This document shows, piece by piece, positions 8,927 to 17,339 of a stretch of DNA of 64,000 nucleotides (the stretch's first letter is position 1; every line of letters begins with the position of its first letter). The DNA is from DASVCS01 sp036381495 (lineage in GTDB: Bacteria; Gemmatimonadota; Gemmatimonadetes; Longimicrobiales; RSA9). The stretch is from NCBI GenBank assembly GCA_036381495.1, contig DASVCS010000105.1, positions 1-64,000 on the forward strand, in the 5' to 3' direction. Below the pieces are notes generated by a model. It did no database searches, was not told the DNA's origin, and saw nothing but the letters and a program-made list of their open reading frames with translations. Both the position numbers and the translations under genes were made by a program.

Positions 8927-9178
8927 CGAGCGCACAGGTTGTCGCGGGATTCGCGTTGCGGTATCCGGTGCGCCCGCAGCGCGCCGGTGCGCCGGCCATC
9001 AGCACGTCGCATGCCGGCCGGCCGCGGCCCGGCCCCACGCCGGCGCGCATCCGCCCGTGCCGGCGCGGTCATCGCCTCGTGGGGCGCCTACCGGCGCGGC
9101 GGGCGGTGGCGTCTCCGGTTGCTGTGCTCATGCGGCGGAACGCCGAACCTGTCGCGTCCGTGCAACGCCTGTGGCCGG
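8927..9178. other. Intergenic, nothing recognised
   Basis: About 250 bases of GC-rich DNA separate the receptor start from the cysNC stop. No credible open frame with homology, hairpin with T-run, or repeat was found. The receptor promoter must lie here. Confidence 0.4.
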
Positions 9179-11203
9179 TCATCCGCCGATGTCGGGGATG
9201 AGGCCGGCGGTGCGGAGGTACGCGAGCAGGCGATCGACGGCGGCGTCGACCGGCTCACGGTCGGTGTGGAGGGTGAGTTCGGGGTCGTCGGGCGGCTCGT
9301 AGGGGGCGGACACGCCGGTGAATTCGGGGATCTCGCCCGCCACGGCCCTGGCGTAGAGTCCCTTGGGGTCGCGTGCCTTGAGTTCGTCGAGCGGGCAGTC
9401 GACGAAGACCTCGATGAAGCGGCCTTCGGGGAGGAGCGCGCGGGCGCGAGCGCGGTCCTCGCGGAAGGGCGAGACGAAGGAGCAGAGCACGATGGCGCCG
9501 TGCTCGAAGAAGAGGCGGGCGACGTGGGCGGCCCGGCGGATGTTCTCGCGGCGGTCGGCGGCGCTGAAGCCGAGGTCGCCGCAGAGGCCGTGGCGGAGCT
9601 GATCGCCGTCGACGAGCATGGTGTGGATGCCGGCGTCGAAGAGTCTGCGTTCGAGGGCGCGGGCGATGGTGGACTTGCCGGCGCCGGAGAGCCCGGTGAA
9701 CCAGAGCACGGCGGCGGCGTGGCCGTTCTTCGCCTCTCGCTCGGCGCGGGGGATGTTCCAGGCCTCCCAGACCACGTTCGGCGATGTGTCGTGCGGCGCG
9801 GCCGCAGCGGGAGCGGCGCCGCGGCCGAAGATCTCGTTCGCGGTGTGAATCGCGCCGCGGATCATGCCGGCGGCGACCGTTACGTTGGTGAACGGATCGA
9901 CGAGGACGAAGCTGCCCGTGACGTGGTTGCGGGCGTAGGGGTCGAAGAAGATCGGCTGCGCGGTGGCCACCTCGACGCGGCCGATCTCGTTGAGCCCCAG
10001 GGTTTCGGCGGGCTCGCGGTGGAGCGTGTCCACATCGATGCGGTAGACCAGCGTGCGGACGAACGCCTGCACGGAGCGGGTGGTGTGCAGGAGCACGTAC
10101 GGCGTCTCGCGGTCGAGCGGCGTCTCGCTCATCCAGCAGAGGATCGCTTCGAGCCGGCTGCCGACCGTCGGGATGTTCATCTTGCGGACGATCATGTCGC
10201 CGCGACTGATGTCCAGCTCGTCTTCCGTGGTGAGGACGATGGAATCCTGAGCGGCCGCCTCGGCGAGCGGGCCGTCGGCCGTCTCGATCGAGCGGATCCG
10301 GGTCGCCTGCCCGGACGGGAGCACGATCACCTCCTCGCCCGGCGCGATGGTGCCCGACGCAATGCGCCCCGCGAAGCCCCGGAAGTCCTGGTGCGGCCGG
10401 ATCACGTACTGCACCGGGAAGCGGAAGTCCACCAGGTTGCGGCGGCTCCCGATGTTCACGGTCTCGAGGTAGTGCAGCAGCGTGCTCCCCTCGTACCACG
10501 GCATGTTCGTGCCGTGCGTGACCACGTTGTCGCCGTGCAGCGCGGAGATCGGGATGAACACCAGGTCCTGGATCTCGAGCTTCTCGGCGAAGGCCTGGTA
10601 CTCGTCGACGATGCGCTGGAAGACGGCCTCGTCGTAGCCCACGAGGTCCATCTTGTTGACCGCCACGACCATGTGCGGGATGCCCAGGAGCGATGCGATG
10701 AAGCCGTGGCGCTTGGACTGCGTGAGGACGCCCTTGCGCGCATCGACCAGCACGATGGCGAGTTCGGCCGTGGACGCGCCGGTCACCATGTTCCGCGTGT
10801 ACTGGAGGTGACCCGGTGTGTCCGCGATGATGAACTTCCGGCGTGGCGTGGCGAAGTAGCGGTAGGCGACGTCGATCGTGATGTTCTGCTCGCGCTCGGC
10901 GCGCAGTCCGTCGGTGAGCAGCGCCAGGTTGACGGCCGCTTCGCCGCGGCGGCGGCTTGCGCCTTCGATGGCTTCGAGCTGGTCCTGGAAGATCGATTTG
11001 GTGTCGTAGAGCAGTCGCCCGATGAGGGTGCTCTTGCCATCATCGACGCTGCCCGCGGTGCTCAGCCGGAGCAGGTCCATGTCGCGGTACGGGTTGGCGC
11101 GGCCGGACCGCGCGGCGGGGCGGTCGGCCACGGCCACGCCGCCCGCCGCGGCGGGGCGGGTCGCGCCTTCTCCGGTCCGGTCGGCTCCGCGCTTCTCGCC
11201 CAT
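9179..11203 (-). CDS. cysNC: Bifunctional sulfate adenylyltransferase subunit 1 / APS kinase
   Basis: A 674-residue fusion. The CysN GTPase part (about 40-460) has P-loop G-S-V-D-D-G-K-S-T (51-59), D-T-P-G-H and N-K-M-D. The APS-kinase part (about 475-674) has its own P-loop F-T-G-L-S-G-A-G-K-S-T and F-V-D-C-P-L-D near the end. With CysD it makes adenosine 5-prime-phosphosulfate from sulfate and ATP, then phosphorylates it to PAPS. A polar, low-complexity extension of about 40 residues precedes the GTPase. The start at 11203 overlaps the cysD stop by one base (TGATG), so translation is coupled. Confidence 0.95.
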   Translation of the reverse strand: MGEKRGADRTGEGATRPAAAGGVAVADRPAARSGRANPYRDMDLLRLSTAGSVDDGKSTLIGRLLYDTKSIFQDQLEAIEGASRRRGEAAVNLALLTDGLRAEREQNITIDVAYRYFATPRRKFIIADTPGHLQYTRNMVTGASTAELAIVLVDARKGVLTQSKRHGFIASLLGIPHMVVAVNKMDLVGYDEAVFQRIVDEYQAFAEKLEIQDLVFIPISALHGDNVVTHGTNMPWYEGSTLLHYLETVNIGSRRNLVDFRFPVQYVIRPHQDFRGFAGRIASGTIAPGEEVIVLPSGQATRIRSIETADGPLAEAAAQDSIVLTTEDELDISRGDMIVRKMNIPTVGSRLEAILCWMSETPLDRETPYVLLHTTRSVQAFVRTLVYRIDVDTLHREPAETLGLNEIGRVEVATAQPIFFDPYARNHVTGSFVLVDPFTNVTVAAGMIRGAIHTANEIFGRGAAPAAAAPHDTSPNVVWEAWNIPRAEREAKNGHAAAVLWFTGLSGAGKSTIARALERRLFDAGIHTMLVDGDQLRHGLCGDLGFSAADRRENIRRAAHVARLFFEHGAIVLCSFVSPFREDRARARALLPEGRFIEVFVDCPLDELKARDPKGLYARAVAGEIPEFTGVSAPYEPPDDPELTLHTDREPVDAAVDRLLAYLRTAGLIPDIGG

Positions 11204-12117
11204 CAGAAGTACCCCCGCCGCTTGCGGTCTTCCATGGCGGAATCGCTGCGACGGTCGTCGCTGCGGCCGCCTCGCTCCGTGATGCGCGCCGCGGCGATCT
11301 CCTGGATGATCTCCTCGATCGTCGCGGCGTCCGATTCGAAGGCGCCGGTACAGGTGGCATCCCCGATCGTCCGGAAGCGGACGCGCTTCTCGACCGGCCG
11401 CTCGTCCGGCAGGAGCGGGAGGAACGGCGTGTGCGCGAGCAACACGCCGTCGCGCTCGATCACCTGCCGCCGGTGCGCGAGGTAGAGCGACGGGATCTCG
11501 ATCTGCTCATCCGCGATGTACTGCCACACGTCCATCTCCGTCCAGTTCGAGAGCGGAAAGACGCGGAAATGCTCGCCCGGCGCCTTCCGCCCGTTGAAGA
11601 GGTTCCACAGCTCCGGCCGCTGATTCTTCGGATCCCACTGGCCGAAGGCGTCGCGGTGAGAGAAGAAACGTTCCTTCGCCCGCGCCTTCTCTTCATCGCG
11701 GCGCGCGCCGCCGATCGCGGCGTCGACCTTCAGTTCCCGGAGCGCATCCAGCAGCGTCACGATCTGGAGCGCGTTGCGGCTCGCGTTCGGCCCCTGCTCC
11801 TCGACCGCGCGGCCGCGGTCGATCGAGTCCTGGACGGAGCGCACGATCAGCTCGGCACCCGTCCGCTCGACGAGGGCATCGCGGAACTCGAGGGTCTCCG
11901 GAAAGTTGTGGCCCGTGTCGATGTGCAGCAGCGGGAAAGGGAAGGCGCCCGGCCAGAACGCCTTGCGCGCCAGATGCACCAGCACGATCGAGTCCTTCCC
12001 GCCCGAGAAGAGGAGCACCGGCCGCTCGAACTGCGCGGCGACCTCCCTCAGCACGTAGATCGCCTCCGACTCGAGCTGGTCGAGGTGGCCCTTTCGATAG
12101 GACGTCACGGTCGTCAC
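11203..12117 (-). CDS. cysD: Sulfate adenylyltransferase subunit 2
   Basis: The 304-residue product is the usual length for CysD, the catalytic small subunit of ATP sulfurylase. It has the PP-loop L-L-F-S-G-G-K-D-S (about 35-43), then H-I-D-T-G-H-N-F-P-E, G-G-A-R-R-D-E-E-K-A-R-A-K-E and the C-terminal R-K-R-R-G-Y-F. The GTG start at 12117 has GGAGAAA upstream. It is the first gene of the cysD-cysNC pair and lies 198 bases downstream of an SLC13-type permease on the same strand, so the three form a sulfate uptake and activation operon. No reductase genes are in the window. Confidence 0.95.
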   Translation of the reverse strand: MTTVTSYRKGHLDQLESEAIYVLREVAAQFERPVLLFSGGKDSIVLVHLARKAFWPGAFPFPLLHIDTGHNFPETLEFRDALVERTGAELIVRSVQDSIDRGRAVEEQGPNASRNALQIVTLLDALRELKVDAAIGGARRDEEKARAKERFFSHRDAFGQWDPKNQRPELWNLFNGRKAPGEHFRVFPLSNWTEMDVWQYIADEQIEIPSLYLAHRRQVIERDGVLLAHTPFLPLLPDERPVEKRVRFRTIGDATCTGAFESDAATIEEIIQEIAAARITERGGRSDDRRSDSAMEDRKRRGYF

Positions 12118-12315
12118 GGTTTTCTCCGTTTCATGCAGACGGCTTCGTGCAGACGGCGCCGGTATGGATTCATCGCGCGCGCCGCATCGGCGCCTGCGGC
12201 TCGGCGCACGCGCACGATTCGGCTTCCGCCGGACGTCCGCGGACGGCTCCGGCGCGGCGCCGTGGCTTCGCGCACGCGCACGACTCGCCGTGCCGGGACC
12301 GCATGCGCGAGCGGC
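12118..12315. repeat. Spacer with paired direct repeats upstream of cysD
   Basis: This spacer carries two copies of a 22-23 base word (12199-12221 and 12265-12287, sharing CGCACGCGCACGAYTCG). Next to cysD there is also a tandem pair of a 13-base word at 12132-12157 (YRTGCAGACGGC). They could be binding sites for a regulator of sulfate assimilation or chance low-complexity sequence. No riboswitch fold was recognised. Confidence 0.4.
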
Positions 12316-14094
12316 TCATGGGGCCGCCAGCGGCCAGAAGACCGGCACGAGCAGGAGGATGGCGAGGATGACCAGGATGGTCAACGGTGTGCCCAGTCGA
12401 GCGTAGTCGCCGAAGCGGTAGCCGCCGAGACCGTAGACCATGGTGTTGGTCTGATAGCCGATCGGCGTCAGGAACGATGCCGAAGCGGCGATGGCGACGG
12501 CGATCGCGAAGGGGCGGGCGTCGAGTCCCATCTGTCCGGCCGTGGCGAGTGCGATGGGGAAGATGAGCGCGGCGGCGGCGGCGTTCGTGATCAGTTCGGT
12601 CAGTGCGATCGTGGCGATGGTGATGGAGACGAGCACGCCACCCGGCCCCCACGCCCGCGCGGCCTGGATCACGCCGTTGGCAATGACGGCGGCGAGTCCC
12701 GAGTGCTCGACCGCGGCGCCGATGCCGAAGGACGCGCCGATGATGAGGACCACATCGAGATTCACTGCACCGCGGGCCTCGCCGGGCGTCAGCACGCGCG
12801 CGGCGAGGAGCGTGAAGGCGCCGATCAGCGCCGCGTGCAGGATCGGCAGCAGGCCGAACCCGGAGAGGGCGACGATGCCGAGGGTCACGAGTCCGACGAC
12901 GAGCGCCTGGCGCGAACTCGGCGGCGGCGTCCCGCCGAGGTGCGAGACCAGGAGGAAATCGCTGCGGTCCCGCCAGCGGTGGCCGAACTCGCTGTCCGAG
13001 ACGAGGAGCAGGGTATCGCCCTCCTTGAGCCGCACGGTGCCCAGCTTGGCGTGGACGCGGGCGCCGGCGCGGTGGATCGCCACCACGGCCGCCTGGTAGC
13101 GGCTGCGGAACTGGATCTCCTTGAGCGTCTTGCCGACCAGTGGAGAGGCGCCGCTCACGACGGCCTCGAAGAAGGTGTGGTCCGCACTGTCGAAGCCGAG
13201 CGCGTGGCGGTGTTCGGTCGACACGAGGCCGCGCAGGTTCTGGAGGTCGCGCACGAGGTCGACGCGGCCGACGAAGGTGAGCCGGTCGCCGCCGCGCAGC
13301 AGCGTGGCCGGCGTCGCGGGCGCGATCATCTGGCCATCGCGCTCGATCTCGGCGAGGAACACGCCCTGGAGGTGGCGGAGTCCGCCGGCCTCGACGGTCT
13401 GTCCGTCGAGCGGACCACCGTGGGCGACCACGGTGCTCATGACGTATTCGCGCACATCTTCCTCGAACTGCCGGCGCGCATTGCGGCGCTCGGGCAGGAG
13501 CACGGGCGCGAGCGCGACGAGGAGCACGACGCCCGCGAGCGCGATGGGAAGCCCGACCCTCGTGATCTCGAACATGCCGAGCGGCGCCATCCCGGCGGCC
13601 TCCATGAGCCCGGAGACGAGCAGGTTCGTCGACGTCCCGATGAGCGTGACCATTCCGCCGAGGATGGTCGCGAACGAGAGCGGCATCAGGAACGGCGATG
13701 TCGACCGGCCGCGCTTCTCCGCCCAGTCCGCGACCTGTGGCGCGAGCATCGCGACGATCGGCGTGTTGTTCAGGAACGCCGATGCGCCGGCGACGGGGGC
13801 GAGCAACCGCAGCAGCGCGCCGCGGCCGGCCTTGCGGTGCCCCAGCGTTCGCGCGATCAACGGCTGGAGCGCGCCGGTCTTCTCGACGGCGCGCGCCACG
13901 ATGAAGAGGGCCGCGACCGTGATCGGCGCGGGATTCGCGAAGCCCGAGAAGGCCGACTCCGCCGGGATGACGCCCGTCACCAGCAGGACGATGTCGGCGC
14001 CGAGGACGGCCAGGACCGGCGCGACGACATCGCGTGCGAGTGCCGCCACCATGAGCGTGACCACCGCGAGCGTGAGCCAGGCGTCCCAGCTCAT
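12316..14094 (-). CDS. SLC13-family permease with RCK_C domains (probable sulfate transporter)
   Basis: A 592-residue protein with an SLC13/DASS membrane core split around two TrkA-C (RCK_C) domains at about 205-290 and 295-375. Signature stretches are A-S-A-F-L-N-N-T-P-I-V-A, G-T-S-T-N-L-L-V-S-G and, near the end, T-P-I-G-Y-Q-T-N-T-M-V. Two hydrophobic halves of about five to six helices each follow the usual plan. Relatives transport sulfate or dicarboxylates; sulfate is favoured here because cysD and cysNC follow on the same strand. ATG 14094 was chosen since homology and the first helix start there; no strong ribosome site is visible, and a long open extension upstream is discarded. Confidence 0.85.
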   Translation of the reverse strand: MSWDAWLTLAVVTLMVAALARDVVAPVLAVLGADIVLLVTGVIPAESAFSGFANPAPITVAALFIVARAVEKTGALQPLIARTLGHRKAGRGALLRLLAPVAGASAFLNNTPIVAMLAPQVADWAEKRGRSTSPFLMPLSFATILGGMVTLIGTSTNLLVSGLMEAAGMAPLGMFEITRVGLPIALAGVVLLVALAPVLLPERRNARRQFEEDVREYVMSTVVAHGGPLDGQTVEAGGLRHLQGVFLAEIERDGQMIAPATPATLLRGGDRLTFVGRVDLVRDLQNLRGLVSTEHRHALGFDSADHTFFEAVVSGASPLVGKTLKEIQFRSRYQAAVVAIHRAGARVHAKLGTVRLKEGDTLLLVSDSEFGHRWRDRSDFLLVSHLGGTPPPSSRQALVVGLVTLGIVALSGFGLLPILHAALIGAFTLLAARVLTPGEARGAVNLDVVLIIGASFGIGAAVEHSGLAAVIANGVIQAARAWGPGGVLVSITIATIALTELITNAAAAALIFPIALATAGQMGLDARPFAIAVAIAASASFLTPIGYQTNTMVYGLGGYRFGDYARLGTPLTILVILAILLLVPVFWPLAAP

Positions 14095-14324
14095 GAGGAG
14101 GCGCCGGCGCGGCGCGGCGTGGCGCGCCGGCGAATCGCGGCACGCGCTTCTGTGCGGATCTCCATTCGAGACGAGCGGCGGCAGAACGTCGCGGGTTGAC
14201 TCCGAATCGAACCGCGTACAACGTACGGTCCGACCCCGGGGCGGGCCAGGCCCGGCAGCGGCACGCGTTGGCGCACGGAATCGGCGATCGGAGGACGTCG
14301 TGGTCCGGAGAGTTCCGAAATGAC

Positions 14325-14921
14325 ATGGCACGGTTCGCCGTGATCCGGCGGCTCGCGCGCGCGGTCCGGCACGCGCCCGATAGGCTGATGCACCCGCTGC
14401 GGCGCCGCGCCGCGTTGCGCCGCCTGATCGAGCGCGGGATTCCGCGCTCGGTGCTGTTCGTCTGTTACGGCAACATCTGCCGGAGTCCGTACGCCGCCGC
14501 GGCGTTCGCGGCCGCGCTCCCGGCCGAGCTGCGCGGACACGTGGCGATCGGATCCGCGGGGTTCTTCGGGCTGGAGCGCCCATCGCCCGAGGCGGCGGTG
14601 CGGGTGGCGGCGCGCCGGGGCTTCGACCTCTCGTCGCACCGGTCGGCGCGCGTGACGCAGGAGAACGCGGGCACGGCGGACCTGGTCGTCGTGATGGACA
14701 CGACGCAGTACCGCGCGATCCGCCGACATTTCGGGCGGGAGGCGGAATCGGTGCTGATCCTGGGCGACCTCGATCCGCTGTCGATCGACACGCGTACGAT
14801 CCGTGACCCGATCGATCAGCCGGAGGAGGTGTTCGAGGCGAGCTATGCGCGGATCGACCGGTGTATCCGCGCGCTCGTCGGCGCGCTCGCGGAGGCCGAC
14901 CGGGATGCGCCCACCGCGTAG
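14325..14921 (+). CDS. Low-molecular-weight protein tyrosine phosphatase family
   Basis: A 198-residue protein with an N-terminal basic extension of about 40 residues and then the phosphatase core. The active-site loop is V-C-Y-G-N-I-C-R-S-P (nucleophile Cys47, Arg53), and the general-acid region is D-P-I-D-Q-P near residue 165. Such enzymes act on bacterial tyrosine kinases of capsule and exopolysaccharide export or on arginine phosphate. Its position next to a VanZ-like gene and XrtA-linked polysaccharide genes favours the first, but no Wzc-type kinase is present. Its last 79 bases overlap the end of the convergent VanZ-like gene. Confidence 0.85.
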   Translation: MARFAVIRRLARAVRHAPDRLMHPLRRRAALRRLIERGIPRSVLFVCYGNICRSPYAAAAFAAALPAELRGHVAIGSAGFFGLERPSPEAAVRVAARRGFDLSSHRSARVTQENAGTADLVVVMDTTQYRAIRRHFGREAESVLILGDLDPLSIDTRTIRDPIDQPEEVFEASYARIDRCIRALVGALAEADRDAPTA

Positions 14922-16108
14922 GCGCCGCGGAGGATCGCGCGCAACCCCGTTCCGAGGAGGATGCCGGCGATCGCCGCGACGTAGCCGGTGGGCGGCGTGT
15001 CGAGGAGTCCGGTGAGCGGTGGGATCAGGGCGAGGCCGAGGACGGCGGCGGCCGCGGCGCAGAGCCGGCCGCGGCGGCGGGTCGCCCAGAAGCCGGCCGG
15101 CAGGAAGAGCGCCGCGATCCAGCCGAGGCCGAGGAATCGCTTCATCGGGCCGGGCAGCGATTCCGGATAGAGGAAGATGCCCCAGGTGTCGCCGAGGGTG
15201 AAGCCGAGCCCGCAGGCGGCGGCCGCCCCGGCCTCGATGCAGTACCCGCGTCCCTCGCGCCAGACCGCCAGCCGCAGCGGACGACCCGGCTGGATCGCCG
15301 CGAACGCGCTCCGGAGACGGATGTCCGGCTGGTCGAACCTCAGCGCCACCGCGCGTGTGCGGAAGCGGAACACCGCGTCCTCGCGGTCGGCGCCGATCAG
15401 GATGACCTCGCGTGCCTTCTCATCGTAAATGCTGAAGATCGGCGCGAGCGCCGGCGTCGCGGGACCCGCGATGAAATCGATGACGATCGGCGTGCCGCTG
15501 CGCAGGTGCCGCCGCAATGCGCGGGAATCCGGCGCCTGCCTCGATGGGATCGTGTCCCCGCCGACACGGGCGTGCACGACGCGCCCGCGGTAGTGTTCCA
15601 GGTGGCCGAGGTCGGGCGTCCACTGCCCGTAGTAGACGGCGCGCGGCAGTGCCGGGCGGAGCAGCAGTGCGCCGCAGGCGAGCGCGAGGAGTGCGCCGGC
15701 CGTGCCCGCGGCCGCCAGGCGGGCGCCGCGGCGGTCGCCCGGGGCGAGCCACGCGCCGGCCGAGCGGACGAGCACGGCGCCGGCCAGTGCGCCGAGCGTG
15801 TTGAACACCAGGTCGCCCGGGCTGGCATCCCGGCCGGGGATCCACACCTGGGTCAGCTCGACCAGGCAGGAACACGCGGCGCCGAAGAGCGCCGGCGTCG
15901 CGAGCGCGCGCCGGCGGATGGCGAATGCGGCGCCGAGCGGTAGGAAGAGCAGCACGTTGAGCACGGCATCCGCGGCGCCGCGGTCGCCGCAGATCAGGCA
16001 GATCACCGTGTGCTGCGCGCCCGGCTCGCCCGTGGGCGGGAGCGTCGCGATCAGGATCGCCGCGAGCGCGGCGAGGATGAGCAGAGCGGACCGTCGGTCC
16101 CTTCGCAT
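14843..16108 (-). CDS. VanZ-like membrane protein
   Basis: A 421-residue protein. The N-terminal half is a VanZ-like domain: a first helix, then A-D-A-V-L-N-V-L-L-F-L-P-L-G, E-L-T-Q-V-W-I-P-G-R-D-A-S, and D-L-V-F-N-T-L-G-A. The middle (about 165-320) is a soluble beta-rich LamG-like region, and a second set of three helices closes the protein. VanZ-like domains accompany exopolysaccharide and PEP-CTERM/exosortase loci in many genomes. ATG 16108 starts at the first helix; a GTG at 16120 is possible. Its 3-prime end overlaps the convergent phosphatase gene. Confidence 0.8.
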   Translation of the reverse strand: MRRDRRSALLILAALAAILIATLPPTGEPGAQHTVICLICGDRGAADAVLNVLLFLPLGAAFAIRRRALATPALFGAACSCLVELTQVWIPGRDASPGDLVFNTLGALAGAVLVRSAGAWLAPGDRRGARLAAAGTAGALLALACGALLLRPALPRAVYYGQWTPDLGHLEHYRGRVVHARVGGDTIPSRQAPDSRALRRHLRSGTPIVIDFIAGPATPALAPIFSIYDEKAREVILIGADREDAVFRFRTRAVALRFDQPDIRLRSAFAAIQPGRPLRLAVWREGRGYCIEAGAAAACGLGFTLGDTWGIFLYPESLPGPMKRFLGLGWIAALFLPAGFWATRRRGRLCAAAAAVLGLALIPPLTGLLDTPPTGYVAAIAGILLGTGLRAILRGAYAVGASRSASASAPTSARIHRSIRA

Positions 16109-16484
16109 CGGTTCTGTCACAGTCGTGTGTCGTGGTCGTGCAACAATCCGCCGGTTCGGTCGCGTAGCGTGGCGCGCCAGCCGAACGGGTGCAATGCCCT
16201 TGCCGCCGTTCCGCGCCGCCGCCATCCTGACCGGCGCCGCGCCGGTGTACGGCGCGCCGCGCGCGGCGCCGGCCTCTCGTAACTCACGATGTCACGTTCG
16301 GATGGATCGGTCATCATCATCGCCGTCCGGCCGCGTGGCGGTTGCGGGGGCGGGGGTGGCAGGGGGCGGGCGGTGTGCGCGGTCCGCGTGAGCGGCTGTC
16401 GATCGATCGGTCCGGCGTCGACCTTGCATCGGGGGGCGCGCGATGATCGTCCCTGTCGATGTCCAGGTCTCGGGCAAGGGTGAG
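16109..16484. other. Divergent intergenic with G-quadruplex motif
   Basis: No gene is recognised. At 16346-16370 the plus strand has four G-runs in 25 bases (G5, G5, G5, G3, with short spacers), a canonical G-quadruplex-forming pattern about 115 bases before the deacetylase start. It may affect expression of the operon to its right. The VanZ-like promoter should also lie here. Confidence 0.45.
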
Positions 16485-17339
16485 ATGAAGCCGCACGACG
16501 CCGTGTCGCACCACTTCACGGTCGACGTCGAGGAGTATTTCCAGGTCTCGGCGTTCGAGCGTTGGATCCCGCGTACGCAGTGGGACCGTCTCGAGAGTCG
16601 GGTGGTGGAGAGCACGATGCGGGTCTTCGAGTTGCTGGCGGCGCACGGCGCGCGGGCGACGCTCTTCATCCTCGGTTGGGTCGCGGAGCGCCATCCGTCG
16701 CTGGTCCGGGAGCTGGCGGCGGCGGGGCACGAGATCGCGTCGCACGGGTGGGATCATCGCCGGGTCACGCAGCAGGAGCCCGCCGAATTCCGCGCATCGG
16801 TCCGGCGGTCGAAGGAGTTGCTGGAATCGTTGGCGGGCGCGCCCGTCCTGGGCTTCCGCGCGCCGAGTTTCTCGATCGTGCCGGGCCGGGAATGGGCATT
16901 GGACATCCTGGTCGAAGAGGGCTACCTGTACGATTCGAGTCTCTTCCCGGTGCGCCGGCCGGGGTACGGCTACGCCGGCGCGGCTCGGGATCCGCACTGG
17001 CTCGAGCGGCCGGCGGGTCGGCTGGCGGAGGTCCCGCCTGCAACGCTGCGTCGCTGGGGCGCCAACCTGCCCGCGGGCGGGGGCGCGTACCTGCGGCTGC
17101 TGCCGTACGCGCTGGTGCGGTCCGCGCTCGGCGACTACGAGCGTCGCGGCGTGCCCGGCACGTTCTACATCCATCCGTGGGAGCTGGATCCCGACCAGCC
17201 GCGTATCGACGTGCCGCTGCTGACGCGGGTCCGCCACTACGGCGGGTTGGCGCGGACGGCGTCGCGCGTGCGGGCGTTGCTGCGCGAGTTCCGGTTCCGG
17301 CCGATCGCCGAGACCGTCGCCGCGATGACGCCGCCATGA
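16485..17339 (+). CDS. XrtA-type polysaccharide deacetylase (NodB fold + DUF3473)
   Basis: A 284-residue protein starting almost at once with F-T-V-D-V-E-E-Y-F-Q-V-S, the metal-binding Asp region of the NodB family. S-H-G-W-D-H (H-x3-H) follows, and the C-terminal DUF3473-type part has G-T-F-Y-I-H-P-W-E-L-D. This architecture is characteristic of deacetylases coupled to XrtA/PEP-CTERM exopolysaccharide loci, where the enzyme is thought to trim the polymer. ATG 16485, behind AAGGGTGAG, matches the usual family start; an in-frame ATG at 16443 is possible but weaker. Its stop overlaps the FemAB start as ATGA. Confidence 0.9.
   Translation: MKPHDAVSHHFTVDVEEYFQVSAFERWIPRTQWDRLESRVVESTMRVFELLAAHGARATLFILGWVAERHPSLVRELAAAGHEIASHGWDHRRVTQQEPAEFRASVRRSKELLESLAGAPVLGFRAPSFSIVPGREWALDILVEEGYLYDSSLFPVRRPGYGYAGAARDPHWLERPAGRLAEVPPATLRRWGANLPAGGGAYLRLLPYALVRSALGDYERRGVPGTFYIHPWELDPDQPRIDVPLLTRVRHYGGLARTASRVRALLREFRFRPIAETVAAMTPP

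Noticed and set aside
12118..12315. Possible SAM or other sulfur riboswitch before cysD
   Set aside because: The repeats are direct rather than nested inverted, and no known aptamer core was recognised.
12316..14583. Longer version of the SLC13 permease starting near 14583
   Set aside because: The extra 160 residues are basic low-complexity, overlap the divergent phosphatase gene and have no homology; homology starts at 14094.
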